Below are positions 5,430-8,520 of a stretch of DNA of 8,520 bases, piece after piece. The DNA lies in NCBI GenBank assembly GCA_018701055.1, contig JABIUH010000507.1:1-8520 (forward strand), given 5' to 3'. Position 1 is the first letter of the stretch. The number at the start of each line of letters is the position of its first letter. This stretch comes from Woeseia sp. (GTDB taxonomy: Bacteria > Pseudomonadota > Gammaproteobacteria > Steroidobacterales > Woeseiaceae). The notes beneath the pieces were generated by a model. That model was not told the DNA's origin and ran no database searches. It saw only the letters and a list, made by a program, of their open reading frames with translations. Position numbers and translations under genes: made by a program.

Positions 5430-7650
5430 TTTGATAGCCTGCTTCGGCCAAAGTTCGACTTACTTCGTCAACCTTACCGGGACAGAGCGCAACGATTGAG
5501 CCACCGCCGCCCGCTCCCGTCAACTTCGCCCCCAATGCGCCGGCATCCCTGGCCATCGCCACCATATTTTCCAACTCTGGAGTAGAAACGCCAATAGCAT
5601 TGAGGAGTCCTTGGCAGATATTCATTGCGGACCCTAGTTTTTCGTAATTTCCCTCAGCAAGCGCCGTAGCACCCATGAGCGTCAATTCATCAATATTGTT
5701 AAAGAGAGCGGCGTATTGGGCTTTGTTAACCTCGTAGCGCTGACGAACGCCATCAATCAGGGTTTTCGTATTGCCATACACACCACTCGCGGCAATGACC
5801 AATGGTGGAATATCGGTCAAATTGATCTGCTCTGGACTACGCTCGCCGCCCGCTTTGAAGAGAATCGGCCGGGCAAAAGTGGCGAGATAATTGTCCACGC
5901 CGGACGGCGTCCCATGCGTAATTTCCTCGCATTTCAACGCGATCCGATTAACGTCATCATTATCCAACTCCAACCGCATGAAATTAGCCATCGCTCGGAT
6001 GACCGCAACTGCGAAAGACGCTGATGAACCCAGGCCCATGCCCAGCGGCACTCGCGAGGCAATCTCAATAGAAAAATTTCGCTCCGTAGCGCCGAGTTCT
6101 GCGACGATTAGATTGACCACCGTAGCCGCGCCGCTCTGATCTGCATCACCAGCGCGCCAATTTTCGGAGATGTCCCAGTCTGGTGCCGCCAGCCACATTT
6201 GAGAAGAGTTGTCGCAAACAGTCGCAACCACCGCTTCTTCAATCGGCAGTGCCAACGCGTGACGGCCATAGACCACCGCATGCTCGCCCAACAGAATGAC
6301 TTTTCCAGCAGCGCAGCCGCGCGCCGTTTCGGCGGCAGCCATCGATTGATTGCTCGGCCGGCGCGCCTTGAACTCCGTAAGCAATTCTTTTGCTTTCCAA
6401 ATCTTCACTTCACCGGATTTAATTAGCGCGGTGACGATATCGTCAAAATACTCATTCGGGATATCAGCCGACGTCGCGACGCTTCGTGCATGCAGCGCCA
6501 TGTGCCCTTTTTGAATACCACTTGTCGTCAGAGCCCGAAGCGCAGCAAGGTTTTGTGCAAGTCCGGTTGCGGCCATCAACTCGGCCAACTCGGACGCAGT
6601 CTCTACACCACTTAGCGCGAGACCCACATGCGCGCCCGGATTCGACTGCAGGGAACCACCCACGGTGCCAGGCTTGAGTGGTAGGGTCAGTGTGCCGACG
6701 AGGTCGCCGTTGTCGTCCACCGACCAATCGGTCAGCGACTTATATTGGCCATCACGAGCGGCGTAGGCATGCGCTCCGGCTGCAATAGCACGCCAGTCAT
6801 TGCCAGTCGCAATTGCCAACGCATCAATGCCATTCATGATGCCCTTGTTGTGCGTAGCTGCCCGATACGGATCCGCAAGGGCGAATTGATTTGCACGTAC
6901 AATGCCATCGCGAATTTCGGCAGCAGCCTGCGCGTCTTCAGCAAGCTCTAAGAGTGGAACTCGTGCACGCGCGCTGACCATCGCTCTATCGGCCAGATTG
7001 GATAGTATTCTCAAGCCGATACTCCCGCCCGCAATCCGTTGGATCTCCGGCGCCAGTCTTTCGCATATCGTGTTGACGACGTTCGCACCCATTGCATCGC
7101 AGGTATCCACTAACAAATGTAGGACCACGATAGTTTCGCCGTTCGGCAAACTGTGTTGAAAAACTTCAATCCCTTTGGTGCCGCCACCCCGTTTTACGAG
7201 ATTCGGCTGAATGACGTTCGCCAGCTCCTGGAGCTCTGCCTTCGCGCGATCAAGCTTGCCAATGAACGCTGCCGGATCATCGACATCGTGCATTTGGATT
7301 TGCCCAACCAAAAGCGAATCGTCAGTTGCGACAGTGAATCCACCGCCAGTACGAATGAGTTTTGCGGCGCCGCTAACGCCGGCAATAATGGACGGCTCCT
7401 CGACAACCATTGGAACGACATGGTCGCGATTATTCACCAGAAAATGCGGTGCCACACCGAGCGGCAAACCGAAAACACCGACGACGTTTTCGGTCATTCT
7501 ATCGGCCTGTGCTACTGACTGTACGGTCGTACCCGCGAGCAGCTTAGCGCCATCTCTTTCTTTAAGAATACCGTTATCGACGAGCGTCTTGATCCGATCG
7601 GGAATCGACTGACGGTAGAGCCCGCTTATTTTTGAATTTCGCACCGTCAA
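5410..7650 (-). CDS. mvaA: Fused class II HMG-CoA reductase - mevalonate kinase
   Basis: One 746-residue chain carries two consecutive pathway enzymes. Residues 1 to about 430 are a class II (Pseudomonas mevalonii-like) reductase, converting HMG-CoA to mevalonate. It has ENVVG (54-58), VVEEPSII with catalytic Glu85, DAMGANVVNT (185-194), HNKGIMNGID with Lys269, GNDWRA with Asp285, and GHMALH with His383. Residues about 444-746 are a GHMP mevalonate kinase, with motif 1 GKVILLGEHAVVYG (449-462), motif 2 PLGMGLGSSAS (535-545), HGTPSGVDN with Asp586, and motif 3 KLTGAGGGGSIV. The linker is only about 12 residues, and Met437 at the junction is probably the old kinase start. At the position I align with P. 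mevalonii Asp146 (NAD preference) the residue appears to be Gln148, so NADPH use is possible. The listed start is TTG, overlapping the TGA of the upstream kinase gene as TTGA. AAGG at about 7655-7658 gives a 4-base spacing to TTG or 10 bases to the GTG two codons on, so GTG at 7644 may be the true start. Reading frame is intact throughout. Confidence 0.93.
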   Translation of the reverse strand: MTVRNSKISGLYRQSIPDRIKTLVDNGILKERDGAKLLAGTTVQSVAQADRMTENVVGVFGLPLGVAPHFLVNNRDHVVPMVVEEPSIIAGVSGAAKLIRTGGGFTVATDDSLLVGQIQMHDVDDPAAFIGKLDRAKAELQELANVIQPNLVKRGGGTKGIEVFQHSLPNGETIVVLHLLVDTCDAMGANVVNTICERLAPEIQRIAGGSIGLRILSNLADRAMVSARARVPLLELAEDAQAAAEIRDGIVRANQFALADPYRAATHNKGIMNGIDALAIATGNDWRAIAAGAHAYAARDGQYKSLTDWSVDDNGDLVGTLTLPLKPGTVGGSLQSNPGAHVGLALSGVETASELAELMAATGLAQNLAALRALTTSGIQKGHMALHARSVATSADIPNEYFDDIVTALIKSGEVKIWKAKELLTEFKARRPSNQSMAAAETARGCAAGKVILLGEHAVVYGRHALALPIEEAVVATVCDNSSQMWLAAPDWDISENWRAGDADQSGAATVVNLIVAELGATERNFSIEIASRVPLGMGLGSSASFAVAVIRAMANFMRLELDNDDVNRIALKCEEITHGTPSGVDNYLATFARPILFKAGGERSPEQINLTDIPPLVIAASGVYGNTKTLIDGVRQRYEVNKAQYAALFNNIDELTLMGATALAEGNYEKLGSAMNICQGLLNAIGVSTPELENMVAMARDAGALGAKLTGAGGGGSIVALCPGKVDEVSRTLAEAGYQIVFISE

Positions 7651-8520
7651 TCTACCTTCGAAATCACGACGCCGTTCGAATCCATTGCCACCGACAACTC
7701 CCGAAATCCCAATTTTTCCACCTCAGCAACATAGTCTTCCAATGCGGACGCATCTAAGCCTAAAGCAATTCCAATATCTCCTCCGCCAGCACCACAAGGC
7801 TTGTAGAGAACATCGGTCGAAACCGATGCTGCGTAAAGCGTATCGTGACCAGCATCGAAAATTCCCAGCCCGTGTGCCAGATTAAACTGGTACAAGGATT
7901 CTGTATACGCACCGAGCGATACAAGAATATTCGTAGACTGCTGGTGCGCCCAAGTGTTTGCCACATCACTCGCCGCCGCTACCAAAGCAGATACCGATGG
8001 ATGGTTCGAATTCGACCGATCAAATTTCGTCACGCGCGCTTGGGTCGATGCCGGTCGGCCACTCCATAAAATTGCGTAGAACAGATCGTCTGGCCACGAA
8101 TGTCTGACCAGATTAGCGGCATCTCCCATCCTATATTCGATAACGCCCCCTGCCAGGCTGGTCGCAATATCAACCCCACTGCCCAATCCGCTTTGAAAAT
8201 TTGCATGTGCGGCTAATGCGGCCTCGCCAAGGGCAATTTCTTTTTCACCCAATTCGCACAACACTGCAACGAGCGCGGATATTGCCGCGGCGCTCGAACC
8301 TAAGCCTAATTTGTAGCGAGTAGAATCATCCGCAAACGCACCGGTATCAATCGAAAAGGATTTTGCTTCTCGATCGTCAAAATCGACCGCTGCGAATGCC
8401 GCTTCCACAAGCGTTAGGCCGCCCTCTGGAAGTTCGTCGTGCCATGTAATGTCGCCACCATCGTTAGTGCTGAAACGCCAAGACCCCGTCGCGAAGCCAG
8501 GGGTGGAAACAACGTGATAA
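7647..8520 (-). CDS. mvaK2: Phosphomevalonate kinase (GHMP family), 5' end outside window
   Basis: The enzyme phosphorylates 5-phosphomevalonate to 5-diphosphomevalonate. The minus-strand frame is open to the window edge, with codons readable from 8519, so 290 residues are visible. The GTG at 8408 is internal, since FSTNDGGDITWHDELPEGG and further residues precede it. Phosphomevalonate kinase features are KLGLGSSAAAISALVA (nucleotides about 8312-8265), FQSGLGSGVDIATSLAGGVIEY (given in part: FQSGLGSGVD, GGVIEY), LWSGRPASTQ, and near the end YKPCGAGGGDIGIAL. The WSGRPAST and GAGGGD motifs separate it from mevalonate kinase and from diphosphomevalonate decarboxylase, whose motif is ASSASG-like. 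The N-terminal GHMP motif (APGK-LFGEY type) must lie beyond base 8520. The stop TGA overlaps the start of the reductase-kinase gene, so the two are probably translationally coupled. The decarboxylase gene, missing from this window, is expected next upstream. Confidence 0.88.
   Translation of the reverse strand, partial: YHVVSTPGFATGSWRFSTNDGGDITWHDELPEGGLTLVEAAFAAVDFDDREAKSFSIDTGAFADDSTRYKLGLGSSAAAISALVAVLCELGEKEIALGEAALAAHANFQSGLGSGVDIATSLAGGVIEYRMGDAANLVRHSWPDDLFYAILWSGRPASTQARVTKFDRSNSNHPSVSALVAAASDVANTWAHQQSTNILVSLGAYTESLYQFNLAHGLGIFDAGHDTLYAASVSTDVLYKPCGAGGGDIGIALGLDASALEDYVAEVEKLGFRELSVAMDSNGVVISKVD

Noticed and set aside
7211..7612. A 133-codon plus-strand open frame opposite the reductase domain.
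   Set aside because: It mirrors strongly conserved catalytic coding sequence on the other strand and has a Ser/Thr/Pro-rich, low-information translation; a coding shadow.
7647..8408. A complete 253-residue kinase starting at the GTG at 8408.
   Set aside because: The frame continues upstream to the window edge with protein-like sequence, and the N-terminal GHMP ATP-binding motif would be missing; the gene is partial.
7647..8520. Assignment of the partial GHMP gene as diphosphomevalonate decarboxylase.
   Set aside because: The KLGLGSSAA, WSGRPAST and GAGGGDIGIAL motifs fit phosphomevalonate kinase, and the decarboxylase-specific ASSASG type motif is absent.

Overview
The window looks like gammaproteobacterial chromosome carrying a bacterial mevalonate (isoprenoid) gene set. 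The lineage call rests on three things: an E. coli-type FadE acyl-CoA dehydrogenase C-terminus, DUF4286- and DUF3667-type proteins common in that class, and moderate base composition with standard bacterial gene packing. The exact family cannot be fixed from sequence alone. Most Gammaproteobacteria make isoprenoids by the MEP route, so a mevalonate cluster marks a minority lineage.

Layout. Bases 1-1241 (+) hold the last 412 residues of FadE, ending in an unusual lysine-rich tail. Bases 1245 to about 1530 encode a DUF4286-like domain broken over two reading frames. It runs into a 361-residue zinc-ribbon membrane protein of the DUF3667 type (1461-2546, +). A 120-base intergenic region (2547-2666) holds a good sigma70-like promoter and several inverted repeats. 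HMG-CoA synthase follows (2667-4139, +). Next comes a small membrane-anchored protein interrupted by one in-frame TAA (4147-4809, +). The rest is a minus-strand operon read from right to left: phosphomevalonate kinase (7647 to beyond the right edge), a fused HMG-CoA reductase-mevalonate kinase (5410-7650), and type I isopentenyl-diphosphate isomerase (4806-5429). The plus and minus units converge and share the palindrome CTAG at 4806-4809, which contains both stop codons.

How the genes work together. HMG-CoA synthase makes HMG-CoA from acetoacetyl-CoA and acetyl-CoA. The fusion protein reduces HMG-CoA to mevalonate and phosphorylates it. The third enzyme makes diphosphomevalonate, and Idi balances IPP and DMAPP. 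Diphosphomevalonate decarboxylase is the one specific step not seen; it probably lies beyond base 8520. An acetoacetyl-CoA thiolase is also not in the window. FadE-driven beta-oxidation next door could supply acetyl-CoA, but that link is only positional.

The most notable points are the single-chain reductase-kinase fusion with a very short linker, an HMG-CoA synthase about 100 residues longer than usual bacterial forms, the histone-like tail on FadE, and three reading-frame lesions confined to the two uncharacterised plus-strand loci while all mevalonate genes are intact.
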